A stretch of DNA of 64,000 bases from Mesorhizobium sp. CAU 1732 (lineage in GTDB: Bacteria; Pseudomonadota; Alphaproteobacteria; Rhizobiales; Rhizobiaceae), in NCBI RefSeq assembly GCF_039888675.1, contig NZ_JBDQQR010000001.1:2046001-2110000 (forward strand), read 5' to 3'. Numbering within the stretch: position 1 is the first letter of the stretch; each line of letters opens with the position of its first letter. Shown piece by piece: positions 19,374 through 27,320 of this stretch. The position numbers and the translations under genes were made by a program. Below the pieces are notes generated by a model, which worked only from the letters and a program-made list of their open reading frames with translations, was not told where the DNA came from and ran no database searches.

Positions 19374-19387
19374 CGGAGCATGCTCCG
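19374..19387. promoter_or_regulatory. 14-bp perfect palindrome upstream of the 19.4-kb membrane protein
   Basis: CGGAGCATGCTCCG is an exact palindrome located 18 nt before the start at 19406 and directly before the ribosome binding site GGGAGGA. A TTGACG element stands at 19339-19344. The position suits an operator or a short leader hairpin. Confidence 0.4.
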
Positions 19388-19405
19388 GGAGGAATTCGGG
19401 TCCAG

Positions 19406-19843
19406 ATGAGCCTTGTGACGCTCGTCCTCATCGTTGCGATCGGCATCGCGGCCGTGGTGCTGTCCGTGCACCTGACGGGCGGCAGCAAGCGTGCGCAACT
19501 CGACGGCGAGGAACATGCCCGCGCGCGCCTCGCCGAGGACTATCCGTCGATCGCAATCCGCACGGTTCACCTGACGGCCGACCGTACAGCCGCCGTCATG
19601 ACGCTTGGCGATGGTCGAATGGGCATCGTCCAGGCGATCGGCGGCAAGTTCCTGACGCGGCTTCTCGCGCAGGGCGATCTCGTCGGAGTGCCCCGAGCAA
19701 GCGATCGCACCGTCGCGATCCGGCTCGCCGACTTCACCTGGCGATGGGGCGAATTCACGTTCGAGGATCGCGAGACGGCGTTGCGCGTCGAGGCGATGTT
19801 CGGTGCGCTGCGCAAGGCGCGCCGTTGGGAGGAGGTGGCATGA
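19406..19843 (+). CDS. Small membrane-anchored protein of unknown function
   Basis: 145 residues. One N-terminal transmembrane helix (SLVTLVLIVAIGIAAVVLSV) and then a soluble domain of about 115 residues with a regular beta pattern (TAAVMTLGDGRMGIVQAIGG, RTVAIRLADFTWRWGEFTF). I do not recognise a named family. The stop overlaps the start of the following fatty acid hydroxylase family gene (ATGA at 19840-19843), suggesting co-translation and perhaps a membrane partner role. GGGAGGA upstream gives a good ribosome binding site, and a palindrome sits just before it. Confidence 0.7.
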   Translation: MSLVTLVLIVAIGIAAVVLSVHLTGGSKRAQLDGEEHARARLAEDYPSIAIRTVHLTADRTAAVMTLGDGRMGIVQAIGGKFLTRLLAQGDLVGVPRASDRTVAIRLADFTWRWGEFTFEDRETALRVEAMFGALRKARRWEEVA

Positions 19844-20793
19844 ACGACTATCAGTTTCCGTCGGTGACGCAACTGGCGATACCGTTCTTCGTCGTTGCGA
19901 TCCTTCTCGAGCTTTGGCTGGTTCGCACAGGACGCGCGAAAGGCGAGTTCGAGACGCGCGACACGCTGACGAGCCTCATGATGGGCACCGGAAATGTCGC
20001 GGCCGGCATTTTGCTGGGCGTGGTTTCCTATACGGCCCTGCTGTGGTTGTGGCAGTTCCACTTCTTCGATCTCGGTCTGTCGCTCTGGGTGTTCGCCACA
20101 GCCTTCCTGCTCGATGATCTCCGATATTACTGGTATCACCGGTTCGCGCACCGCATCCGCTGGGTTTGGGCCGAGCACGTCAATCACCATTCCAGCCAGC
20201 ACTACAATCTCTCGACCGCGCTGCGGCAATCCTGGACCGGGCTCTTCACCGGCATGTTCGTGCTGCAGGCGCCGCTCGTCCTGCTGGGGTTCCATCCCGC
20301 GGTGATCGCCTTCGTGTTCGGCTTCAATCTCGTCTGGCAGTTCTGGATCCACACCGAGACGATCGGGAAGATGTGGAAGCCGATCGAACTCGTCTTCAAC
20401 ACGCCGTCGCATCACCGCGTCCACCACGCGACCAATCCGCGTTATCTCGACGCGAATTTTGCCGGCACGTTGATCATCTGGGACCGCATGTTCGGAACGT
20501 TCGTGGAGGAACTGGAGGAGGATAGACCGCGCTACGGCATCGTAAAGAACATCGGCACCTTCAACCCCGTGAAGGTCGCGTTTCACGAATATGTCGGCAT
20601 CTTCAAGGACGCTTCAGCAAAGGGCCTCACGATGCGCCAGCGCCTCGGCTATCTCTTCATGCCGCCCGGTTGGAGCCACGACGGATCGCGCGAGACCTCG
20701 GACATGCTCAAGGCCGACTATGTACGCCGCAACCCCGGCGAGGCGGGCAAGCCGGGATTGCCGGTTGCGACCGTCATCGGACCTGCCGAGTAG
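19840..20793 (+). CDS. Sterol desaturase / fatty acid hydroxylase superfamily membrane protein
   Basis: 317-residue integral membrane di-iron protein. The histidine clusters that bind the irons are present: HRFAH, HVNHHSSQH, HTETI and HRVHH. Several hydrophobic segments surround them. The family introduces hydroxyl groups or double bonds into lipids; in rhizobia members act on fatty acids, ornithine lipids, carotenoids or hopanoids, so the substrate cannot be told here. It overlaps the upstream small membrane protein by four bases and converges on trmFO with stop codons directly abutting (TAG at 20791-20793 and the trmFO stop at 20794-20796). Confidence 0.87.
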   Translation: MNDYQFPSVTQLAIPFFVVAILLELWLVRTGRAKGEFETRDTLTSLMMGTGNVAAGILLGVVSYTALLWLWQFHFFDLGLSLWVFATAFLLDDLRYYWYHRFAHRIRWVWAEHVNHHSSQHYNLSTALRQSWTGLFTGMFVLQAPLVLLGFHPAVIAFVFGFNLVWQFWIHTETIGKMWKPIELVFNTPSHHRVHHATNPRYLDANFAGTLIIWDRMFGTFVEELEEDRPRYGIVKNIGTFNPVKVAFHEYVGIFKDASAKGLTMRQRLGYLFMPPGWSHDGSRETSDMLKADYVRRNPGEAGKPGLPVATVIGPAE

Positions 20794-22218
20794 CTATTCC
20801 GCAGCCACCGCAGCGTCCGTGGTCCCGAGCCAGGCGCGACAATCTGCAAGCGCGCGAGCCGACATTGCGCGCTTCTTTGCGACGGACTTTTCCTTGCCGC
20901 GGAAGCGGCCCTCGAAATCGTCGGGGCGAAGCTTCGTGCCTGGCTCAAGCGGCGGGAACAGGCCGAAATTGACGTTCATCGGCTGGAAGGACCGTTTGCC
21001 GGGCTCATCGTCGGAAACGATGTGGCCGCCGGTGATGTGATTGAGAAGCGCACCGAATGCGGTGGTGACCGGCGGCATGGTGATCGCATGCCCGAGACGC
21101 TCGGCAGCGGCGAAACGGCCGGCCAGCAGTCCGATCGCCGCGCTTTCCACGTAGCCTTCGCAACCGGTGATCTGCCCCGCGAAGCGCAGACCTGCGCGCG
21201 AGCGCAGTTGCAGCGAACCGTCCAGCAGGGTCGGCGAGTTGATGTAGGTGTTGCGGTGCAGCCCGCCGAGACGCGCGAAATCCGCGTTCTCGAGGCCCGG
21301 AATGGTCCGGAAGATGCGAACCTGTTCGGCATGCTTCAATTTGGTCTGGAAGCCGACCATGTTGTAGAGCGTGCCGAGCGCGTTATCCTGACGCAACTGG
21401 ACGACGGCATATGCCTTGACCGACGGGTTGTGCGCGTTCGTCAGGCCCATCGGCTTCATGGGGCCGTGGCGCAGGGTTTCCGGCCCGCGTTCCGACATCA
21501 CTTCGATCGGCAGGCAGCCGTCGAAATAGGGCGTGCCTTCCCACTGCTTGAATTCCGTCTTTCCGCCGTCGAGCAGCGCCTGGACGAATGCGTCGTACTG
21601 CTCCTTGTCCATCGGGCAGTTTATGTAGTCCTTGCCGGTCCCGCCCGGGCCGACCTTGTCGTAACGCGATTGGAACCAGCAGGTGTTCATGTCGATCGTG
21701 TCGAAATGAACGATGGGCGCGATGGCGTCGAAGAATGCGAGCGCATCCGCGCCGGTTTCTGCCCGGATCGCCTCGGCAAGAGAAGGCGCGGTGAGTGGAC
21801 CCGTGGCGATGATCGCCTGGTCCCAATCCGCGGGCGGAAGGCCGGAGACTTCCTCGCGCGCGATGGTGATCAGCGGGTGGGCCTCGAGTTTTGCGGTGAC
21901 CGCTTCCGCGAAACCGTCACGGTCGACGGCGAGCGCGCCGCCGGCCGGCACCTGATGGGCGTCGCCCGATGCCATGATGAGCGAGTTCGCCAGGCGCATC
22001 TCCGCGTGAAGGACGCCGACCGCGTTCGTCTCGGCATCGTCCGACCGGAATGAATTGGAACAGACGAGCTCGGCGAGGCTGTCGGTCTTGTGCGCGTCGG
22101 TGCCGCGTACAGGGCGCATCTCGTGCAAAATGACGGGCACGCCCGCCTGTGCGAGCTGCCATGAGGCTTCTGAGCCGGCGAGGCCTCCGCCGACGACGTG
22201 TACTGGCTTGATGGTCAT
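20794..22218 (-). CDS. trmFO: Methylenetetrahydrofolate-tRNA-(uracil-5-)-methyltransferase TrmFO
   Basis: Flavoprotein that makes 5-methyluridine at position 54 of tRNA from methylenetetrahydrofolate, NAD(P)H and FADH2. 474 residues. The N-terminal FAD-binding motif [18 protein letters not shown] and the conserved [15 protein letters not shown] and ELVCSNSF blocks are diagnostic and separate it from GidA/MnmG. Related YINSPTLL and [18 protein letters not shown] segments lie in the C-terminal half. It converges on the hydroxylase gene without any spacer or terminator, so the two transcripts probably overlap at their 3' ends. Confidence 0.96.
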   Translation of the reverse strand: MTIKPVHVVGGGLAGSEASWQLAQAGVPVILHEMRPVRGTDAHKTDSLAELVCSNSFRSDDAETNAVGVLHAEMRLANSLIMASGDAHQVPAGGALAVDRDGFAEAVTAKLEAHPLITIAREEVSGLPPADWDQAIIATGPLTAPSLAEAIRAETGADALAFFDAIAPIVHFDTIDMNTCWFQSRYDKVGPGGTGKDYINCPMDKEQYDAFVQALLDGGKTEFKQWEGTPYFDGCLPIEVMSERGPETLRHGPMKPMGLTNAHNPSVKAYAVVQLRQDNALGTLYNMVGFQTKLKHAEQVRIFRTIPGLENADFARLGGLHRNTYINSPTLLDGSLQLRSRAGLRFAGQITGCEGYVESAAIGLLAGRFAAAERLGHAITMPPVTTAFGALLNHITGGHIVSDDEPGKRSFQPMNVNFGLFPPLEPGTKLRPDDFEGRFRGKEKSVAKKRAMSARALADCRAWLGTTDAAVAAE

Positions 22219-22289
22219 GAAGGGGAATTAGTCCGCGCGCGCCGCGAATGCAATGGATCGGAGATCAACATCGTGAGTGTGCAGCGCAC

Positions 22290-22330
22290 AAAAAAATAAC
22301 ACCCGCCGCGGGAGGAGGTGCGGCGGGTGT
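22290..22330 (-). terminator. Rho-independent terminator of the DUF1127-sRNA transcript
   Basis: Perfect 11-bp stem (22299-22309 with 22320-22330), loop ACCTCCTCCC and a minus-strand run of seven T after TTA. It doubles as the last anti-Shine-Dalgarno hairpin of the sRNA cluster. Confidence 0.85.
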
Positions 22331-22406
22331 CATTATGTTGGCCTTCGACTGGGAGGAGGTAGTCTCCGGCCGTATTCGTCAGGGTCTGGGAGGAGGTAGA
22401 CCCTGG
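22290..22406 (-). ncRNA. CcsR/cuckoo-type sRNA cluster: three hairpins with ACCTCCTCCC loops
   Basis: Downstream of DUF1127 on the same strand, three hairpins each expose the identical 10-nt loop ACCTCCTCCC. In plus coordinates: hairpin 1, 22380-22405 (8-bp perfect stem, loop 22388-22397); hairpin 2, 22340-22371 (GACT/AGTC plus outer GGCC/GGCC, loop 22351-22360); hairpin 3, 22299-22330 (11-bp perfect stem, loop 22310-22319). Hairpin 3 is followed on the minus strand by TTATTTTTTT, so it is also an intrinsic terminator. The loop is complementary to purine-rich GGGAGGAGGT sequences such as Shine-Dalgarno sites. The family knowledge is that CcsR RNAs of Rhodobacter and 'cuckoo' RNAs of other alphaproteobacteria carry a CCUCCUCCC loop and are co-transcribed with a DUF1127 gene, exactly this layout. 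Confidence 0.85.
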
Positions 22407-22423
22407 CGAAATCTCTTGAATTC

Positions 22424-22564
22424 TTAGACCGACTTGCGGGCGACGAAGGGGATGTCGCCGCGGGCAATGCCGAGGTCGTTGAGTTCGCGGTTGGACAGGC
22501 GGCTCAGCTCGGTGACGGTTTCACGGTAGCGGCGCCAGTTGCGGTAGTTGCGGATCAGGTTCAT
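22424..22564 (-). CDS. DUF1127 small arginine-rich protein
   Basis: 46-residue protein starting MNLIRNYRNWRRYRETVTEL and containing LSRLSNRELNDLGIARGDI, the hallmark of DUF1127 (YjiS-like) proteins. These are small, basic and often stress-induced, and some bind RNA and influence sRNA processing or turnover. An in-frame ATG at 22597 would add 11 residues, but AGGTAACGA lies before the 22564 ATG. The gene precedes three hairpins with CCTCCTCCC loops, as for RSP_6037-CcsR in Rhodobacter sphaeroides. A strong inverted repeat lies about 90-125 nt upstream. Confidence 0.88.
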   Translation of the reverse strand: MNLIRNYRNWRRYRETVTELSRLSNRELNDLGIARGDIPFVARKSV

Positions 22565-22650
22565 TTCGTTACCTATAAGCGTTTCGTCGTGTTTCATTGT
22601 TCTTGCGATGAGTGGAAGATAGCCACGACCGAGACGCTTTTGAAGTGAGG

Positions 22651-22689
22651 ATGTTGCATAGCACCAATGCGTTTTGTGCAATGCAACAT
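22651..22689. promoter_or_regulatory. 14-nt inverted repeat between DUF1127 and the divergent DUF2157 gene
   Basis: ATGTTGCATAGCAC (22651-22664) and GTGCAATGCAACAT (22676-22689) are inverted copies with one mismatch and an 11-nt spacer. The outer nine bases match perfectly. It stands in the 246-nt divergent intergenic region about 90-125 nt upstream of DUF1127, where a promoter should be. An operator for a dimeric regulator is the simplest reading. Confidence 0.5.
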
Positions 22690-22810
22690 TAATGGCTGTG
22701 AGGGTATGTGGCGCAAACGTGTCCGAGTCGGCTATGTAGCCGTAATCAGGGCACAATCCGGCGCTTGTCTGGCACGAACGCCGGACCTGTCCGGCCGCAG
22801 GAGGGTCTGC

Positions 22811-23908
22811 ATGGCGGGCTATACGACCAAGGTGAAACGCGACATCGAGCGCTGGCTTGAAGCCGGCATGATCGATGCCGGCACAGCCGGAGCATTGTCG
22901 TCCGATATCGAGCGGAACGGGGCAGGGCGGATCAGCTTTGGTTCGGTTCTGTCGATGATGGCCGCGGCTCTGTTCGCCGCCGCCATCCTGATCTTCATCG
23001 CCGCCAACTGGGAGGATTTTCCGCGCCTCCTGCGCGTCGGCTTGCTCTTTGCCTTGATCGTTCTCGGCTATGTCGGCGGTGCGTTTCTGAAGATGCGCGG
23101 TCATGACGGCTATGCGGAGGCCGTGTGGGTCGTTGCCGCGGCGTCATTCGGCGCGTCGATCGCCCTGATCGGCCAGATGTACCATCTGTCGGGCGACGAG
23201 AAGCAGGCGATCCTGATCTGGTGCGCGGGCACGGCACTTGCCGCCGCCGCGTTGCGGTCGAGCGCCTTGACGGCCGGTGCGGTCCTGCTCGCGGTAACCT
23301 GGCTTCTGATGAATGCCTGGGAGCACTGGTCGATGCGCGACCTGCCGTTCTCCTACCTTCTGATGGCGCTCGCGCTTTACGCCCTGTCGTTCTGGACACA
23401 CAGCGCGCCGGCAAGACATCTGGTGGTGCTCTCGATCTCGCTGTTCGTCCTCCTCCTTTATATAAGAGACGAGACGTTCAACGGGCCTTTGATGCTGATC
23501 GCGGCCTCCGTCGCACTTTTTGCCATCGGCCAGACGCTGCCGGCGCAATCCCGTCGCTGGTCGGGGCTTGGCTCCGGCCTTCCCGTACACGCGCTCATCG
23601 CGTTCCTGTTCGGCATAGGGATCATGCAGGTTGCGCTGATCGAGAAGCCCGAGTTCCTGATCGCCTCGATTGCCGCATTCGCCGGCATTGTGGCAGCCCT
23701 GCTTGTCGCGGGGCGCGAAAGCTCGATGCTGCGATGGCTGGCTTATGCCGCCTTCATCTTCCAGCTCTGCTTCGTCTATGTGGTGATGCTCGGCTCGATG
23801 ATCGGGACGGCCGGCTTCTTCGTCGTCGGCGGGCTTGTGCTCTCGGTTCTCGCATGGATCATCACGCGTCTGGAGCGGCGGTTTTCGCAGGCAGGAGGCG
23901 TGTCATGA
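22811..23908 (+). CDS. DUF2157 polytopic membrane protein
   Basis: 365 residues. A ~65-residue cytoplasmic N-terminal region (MAGYTTKVKRDIERWLEAGM, IDAGTAGALSSDIE) is followed by about ten hydrophobic helices; LIFIAANWEDFPRLLRVGLL is the typical DUF2157 core with the IAANW motif. Function of the family is unknown. AGGAGGG is placed 7 nt before the ATG at 22811. The stop overlaps the start of a GDYXXLXY protein (ATGA at 23905-23908), a very common pairing, so the two probably form one membrane complex. Confidence 0.88.
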   Translation: MAGYTTKVKRDIERWLEAGMIDAGTAGALSSDIERNGAGRISFGSVLSMMAAALFAAAILIFIAANWEDFPRLLRVGLLFALIVLGYVGGAFLKMRGHDGYAEAVWVVAAASFGASIALIGQMYHLSGDEKQAILIWCAGTALAAAALRSSALTAGAVLLAVTWLLMNAWEHWSMRDLPFSYLLMALALYALSFWTHSAPARHLVVLSISLFVLLLYIRDETFNGPLMLIAASVALFAIGQTLPAQSRRWSGLGSGLPVHALIAFLFGIGIMQVALIEKPEFLIASIAAFAGIVAALLVAGRESSMLRWLAYAAFIFQLCFVYVVMLGSMIGTAGFFVVGGLVLSVLAWIITRLERRFSQAGGVS

Positions 23909-24486
23909 TCAATCGTCGTTGGCTTCTCGTGGTGGCACTTGCCGTGGCGGTGGTGCAGATCGGCTTTCTCGTCTCGATGATCGCGGGCAGGGCAGCAATC
24001 CTGCGGGGCGGACAGGAGGTTCTGCTCGAAGTCCGGCCGATCGACCCGCGTGACCTGCTTCGCGGCGACTATGTGATCCTCGGCTACAACATCTCGTCCA
24101 TCCCGGCAGAACTCTTCGCCGAGAAGCCTGCGGGAGACGAGGGGGCGGACGAGAGCGTCATTTTCGTGCGGCTCAAGGCCGACGATGAAGGCGTCTGGCA
24201 ACCGATCGCGGCGCGATATGGCGAGAAGCCGCAGCCTGAAGCCACCGAGGGCGAAATCGACATCAAGGGCAGCGCCAGCGCCACCTGGTTCGAAGGCACC
24301 ACCTCGGTCGATGTCCGATATGGCATCGAACGCTTCTATGTTCCCGAGGGCGAGGGAAAGGCGATCGAAAACGATCTGCGCGAGCGGCCGTTTCGGATGC
24401 GCGTGGCCGTTGCAGAGGACGGCAGCGCACAGATCAAGGCGTTCATGGACGGCGATACGATGCTTTACGCGGAGCCGCTCTATTAG
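23905..24486 (+). CDS. GDYXXLXY domain membrane protein
   Basis: 193 residues with one N-terminal transmembrane helix (about residues 5-27) and a periplasmic or extracytoplasmic domain carrying LLRGDYVILGYNIS, which matches the family's name motif. The C-terminal part is beta-rich (ATWFEGTTSVDVRYGIERFY). Members are nearly always encoded directly after DUF2157 proteins. No enzymatic function is known. Directly behind its stop codon begins a decayed PIN-domain fragment in another context. Confidence 0.88.
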   Translation: MINRRWLLVVALAVAVVQIGFLVSMIAGRAAILRGGQEVLLEVRPIDPRDLLRGDYVILGYNISSIPAELFAEKPAGDEGADESVIFVRLKADDEGVWQPIAARYGEKPQPEATEGEIDIKGSASATWFEGTTSVDVRYGIERFYVPEGEGKAIENDLRERPFRMRVAVAEDGSAQIKAFMDGDTMLYAEPLY

Positions 24487-24611
24487 GCGTCAAGCTTCCG
24501 GATGCGGTGATCTGGGCGTCGGCGGACGTGCATTCGATGCTGCTCGTCACGCGCAATACGAAGGATTTCCCGTCAGAAGCGCCGGGCATCCGCGTGCCCT
24601 ATGCGCTGTGA
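24486..24611 (+). pseudogene. C-terminal remnant of a PIN-domain (VapC-type) toxin
   Basis: The frame from the GDYXXLXY stop to TGA at 24609-24611 reads GVKLPDAVIWASADVHSMLL then VTRNTKDFPSEAPGIRVPYA and a final Leu. This matches the last ~40 residues of VapC ribonucleases: LPDA-(I/V)-x-A-xA, LVTRNTKDF with the catalytic-site Asp, and the P-x-VRVPY-x-L ending. No start codon, ribosome binding site, earlier PIN residues or VapB antitoxin are found. The homology begins abruptly at the end of the previous gene, so the upstream part has been deleted. Confidence 0.75.
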
Positions 24612-24681
24612 TGATGGTTCACAAGAACATCCGGACCGCGCTACGCTAAGCCGGCTGTGCCCGAAAGACCTAGACAGTGCG

Positions 24682-24819
24682 GCCAAGGCTCTGCTAGAGG
24701 CCGCGTGAGTTGCGGATGTGGCGGAATTGGTAGACGCACTTGGTTTAGGTCCAAGCGCCGAGAGGCGTGGGGGTTCGAGTCCCTCCATCCGCACCAGGTG
24801 ACGCGTGCCAAGGCTCTGC
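24682..24819. repeat. 13-bp direct repeats flanking tRNA-Leu
   Basis: GCCAAGGCTCTGC occurs at 24682-24694 and again at 24807-24819, 125 bp apart, on both sides of the tRNA gene. Each is followed by GCTAGAG (24692-24698 and 24828-24834), which resembles an alphaproteobacterial -10 element (GCTANA type). Confidence 0.55.
24712..24796 (+). tRNA. tRNA-Leu (anticodon TAG)
   Basis: 85-nt gene with CCA encoded (24794-24796). Acceptor stem GCGGATG pairs with CATCCGC. The anticodon arm CTTGG-TTTAGGT-CCAAG presents TAG, decoding CUN leucine codons (CUA directly). The long variable arm CGCCGAGAGGCGT is that of a type II tRNA, and GGTTCGAGTCC forms the T arm. It lies between a PIN remnant and tig, flanked by short direct repeats. 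Confidence 0.96.
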
Positions 24820-25012
24820 CATGTGTGCTAGAGACGGCGCACGAACGAACAGGTGAGTGAAATCGATGCAGGGTGGGATTTAGGTTCCCGTGACGAAAGT
24901 CGTGAAGGTCCAGGTCCTTTTACCGGCAGCAGAGCCACTCCCGGCAAGAATTTCCGGCAGGCTGGACGGCGAGACGCTGGACCGGCGGCATTGATGAGAC
25001 AAGGGTTTTGAG

Positions 25013-26506
25013 ATGCAGGTAACCGAAACGCTGAACACCGGCCTGAAGCGCCAGATCAAGGTGACCGTTCCCGCCAAGGACATGGAAGCCCGCCTCATGG
25101 AGCGGCTCACTTCGGCCAAGGACAAGGTCAAGATCAACGGCTTCCGTCCCGGCAAAGTGCCGATGCAGCACATGCGCAAGATGTACGGCAAGTCGTTCAT
25201 GGCCGAAGTCGTGAACGAGATCCTGTCGGATTCAAGCAAGTCGGTTCTCGCCGATCGTGGCGAGAAGGCTGCGATGCAGCCTGAAGTCACCATGACCGAG
25301 GACGAGAAGGAAGCCGAGAAGATCCTGGCCGGCAATGCCGACTTCGAATTCTCGCTCGATTACGAAGTCCTGCCTCCGATCGAGGAGAAGGACCTGTCGT
25401 CTATCAAGATCACCCGTCAGGTCTATGACGTGCCGGCAGAAGAGATCGACGAGCAGGCCATGCGCGTCGCCGACTCCGCACGCACCTACGAGCCCAAGAA
25501 GGGCAAGGCCGCCGACGGCGACCGCGTCACGATGGACTATCTCGGCAAGATCGACGGCGTCGCCTTCGAGGGCGGTGCTGCCGAAGACGCCGATCTCGTC
25601 ATCGGTTCCAACCAGTTCATCCCGGGCTTCGAAGAGAAGCTCGTCGGCGTGAAGGAAGGCGACGAGACGACGATCACCGTCACGTTCCCCGAGCAATATC
25701 CAGCCGCGCACCTCGCCGGCAAGGAAGCAGCGTTCGACATCAAGGTGAAGGCCGTTGCCAAGCCGGGCGAACTGGAGCTGAACGACGAAGTCGCCAAGCA
25801 GCTCGGTCTCGAAAGCGCGGAGAAGCTGCGCGAGATCGTTCGTGGCCAGATCGAGAGCCAGTACGGTTCCGTGACGCGCCAGAAGGCGAAGCGCCAGTTG
25901 CTCGACGCGCTCGACGAGACCTACAAGTTCGAAGCGCCGTCCAAGCTCGTCGAAGCCGAGTTCAACAACATCTGGTCGCAGGTCAACGCCGACCTGGCCC
26001 AGGCCGGCCGCTCCTTCGAAGACGAAGAGACGACGGAAACCGAAGCGCGCGCCGAGTACCAGCGCCTCGCCGAGCGCCGCGTGCGCCTTGGCCTCGTTCT
26101 GGCCGATATCGGCGAGAAGGCCGGCGTGCAGGTCACCGACGACGAGTTGCAGCGTTCGCTCTTCGAGCAGATCCGCCGCGTGCCGCAGAGCCAGCAGCAG
26201 CAGGTCTACGACTTCTACCGCCAGAACCCGTCGGCGCTCGCCAATATCCGTGCGCCGCTCTTCGAGGAGAAGGTGGTCGATCATCTGCTCGGCGTGATCA
26301 CGGTGGACGACCAGAAGGTCACCAAGGAAGTGCTGCTCGCCGAAGACGAGGACGAGGGCGCGGTCACAGAGAAGAAGCCAGCCAAGAAGGCTGCTAAGGC
26401 AAAGACCGAAGCCAAGGCCGACGACGCGGCAGCCGAGGAAGGCGAGAGCAAGAAGAAGGCCGCGCCGAAGAAGAAGGCAGCCGCCAAGGACAAGGGCGAC
26501 GAATAG
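25013..26506 (+). CDS. tig: Trigger factor, ribosome-associated chaperone/prolyl isomerase
   Basis: Chaperone docking at the ribosomal exit tunnel. 497 residues. The N-terminal ribosome-binding signature appears as [17 protein letters not shown] (with RPGK variant of GFRxGKxP). The FKBP-type domain spans about residues 160-245 ([36 protein letters not shown]). The C-terminal chaperone domain follows, then a long Lys/Ala/Glu-rich tail ([17 protein letters not shown]) typical of rhizobial proteins. Monocistronic by layout: an intergenic stretch of 216 nt precedes it and a strong terminator follows. The Shine-Dalgarno sequence is weak. Confidence 0.96.
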   Translation: MQVTETLNTGLKRQIKVTVPAKDMEARLMERLTSAKDKVKINGFRPGKVPMQHMRKMYGKSFMAEVVNEILSDSSKSVLADRGEKAAMQPEVTMTEDEKEAEKILAGNADFEFSLDYEVLPPIEEKDLSSIKITRQVYDVPAEEIDEQAMRVADSARTYEPKKGKAADGDRVTMDYLGKIDGVAFEGGAAEDADLVIGSNQFIPGFEEKLVGVKEGDETTITVTFPEQYPAAHLAGKEAAFDIKVKAVAKPGELELNDEVAKQLGLESAEKLREIVRGQIESQYGSVTRQKAKRQLLDALDETYKFEAPSKLVEAEFNNIWSQVNADLAQAGRSFEDEETTETEARAEYQRLAERRVRLGLVLADIGEKAGVQVTDDELQRSLFEQIRRVPQSQQQQVYDFYRQNPSALANIRAPLFEEKVVDHLLGVITVDDQKVTKEVLLAEDEDEGAVTEKKPAKKAAKAKTEAKADDAAAEEGESKKKAAPKKKAAAKDKGDE

Positions 26507-26529
26507 TCCCCAGTCAGTGCATCAATTCG

Positions 26530-26558
26530 AAAAGGCCGTCCTCCGGGGCGGCCTTTTT
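26530..26558 (+). terminator. Rho-independent terminator after tig
   Basis: AAAAGGCCG (26530-26538) pairs with CGGCCTTTT (26549-26557) and is followed by a further T. It lies 23 nt after the tig stop. Confidence 0.85.
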
Positions 26559-26629
26559 GCATTCGGCGGACGGATGCGCGGTTCGGTGAACGGTTCGGCC
26601 ACGTTCACGGCAATCTTTCCGCTTTACGT

Positions 26630-26677
26630 GCGAGCCTCGCGGCGCGATGAGTCGAGCGGCAAACCAAGGAGGCTCGC
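26630..26677 (+). promoter_or_regulatory. Inverted repeat occluding the ribosome binding site of the 26.7-kb gene
   Basis: GCGAGCCTC (26630-26638) is the exact reverse complement of GAGGCTCGC (26669-26677), which ends directly at the ATG (26678) and includes half of the ribosome binding site AAGGAGG (26666-26672). In RNA the 9-bp helix with a 30-nt loop would hide that site, which points to translational control. Confidence 0.5.
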
Positions 26678-27304
26678 ATGAAAATCCTGCTCATCGGTGC
26701 AAGTGGAATGGTCGGCTCGCGGATTCTGGCGGAAGCGGTCTCGCGCGGCCATCAGGTGAAAGCGGCGGCTCGCAATCCCGCCAAGGTCGCGAAAGCTCCG
26801 GGCGTCGAGGCGATTGCGCTCGACGCCAACAATTCAGATGCAATCGCCACTGCGGCATCCGACGCCGACGTCATCGTCAGTGCCACGAGCCCGCGTTCCG
26901 GCGGCGATCCCGTCGCGGAAGCCTTAGGCGTGGGCAAAGCGCTCGTCGCGGCAGCCGGTAAGACCGGAGCGCGTGTGTTCGTCGTCGGCGGTGCGGGAAG
27001 CCTGTCGCTGCCTGACGGCACGCCTCTGGCCGAAACCCTCCCGGACGCCTATCGCGGTGAGGCGCTCGGCATGCGCGGGGTTCGCGATCTGCTCAAGGCG
27101 AGCGCGCTGGACTGGACGTTCCTGTCGCCGGCAGCCGTGATCGCGCCTGGCAAACGGACCGGCGTCTACCGCCTCGGCTCGACGACGCTGATGAGCGATG
27201 ACAAGGGCGAGAGCCGTATCAGCGCCGAGGACTATGCCAAGGCCGTCATCGACGAACTGGAATCGCCAAGCCATAGCCGACAGCATTTCAGCGTCGCGTA
27301 CTGA
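26678..27304 (+). CDS. NAD(P)-binding (atypical SDR/NmrA-like) protein
   Basis: 208 residues with an N-terminal Rossmann motif [20 protein letters not shown] that binds NAD(P). The rest fits the NAD(P)H-binding SDR_a5-type group (YwnB-like): [40 protein letters not shown]. The Tyr-x-x-x-Lys catalytic motif of classical short-chain dehydrogenases is not evident, so an enzyme function is uncertain. Strong AAGGAGG site, but an inverted repeat overlaps it. It converges on radC with about 16 nt between stops. Confidence 0.8.
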   Translation: MKILLIGASGMVGSRILAEAVSRGHQVKAAARNPAKVAKAPGVEAIALDANNSDAIATAASDADVIVSATSPRSGGDPVAEALGVGKALVAAAGKTGARVFVVGGAGSLSLPDGTPLAETLPDAYRGEALGMRGVRDLLKASALDWTFLSPAAVIAPGKRTGVYRLGSTTLMSDDKGESRISAEDYAKAVIDELESPSHSRQHFSVAY

Positions 27305-27320
27305 CCGGCGCGCCGCGCTT

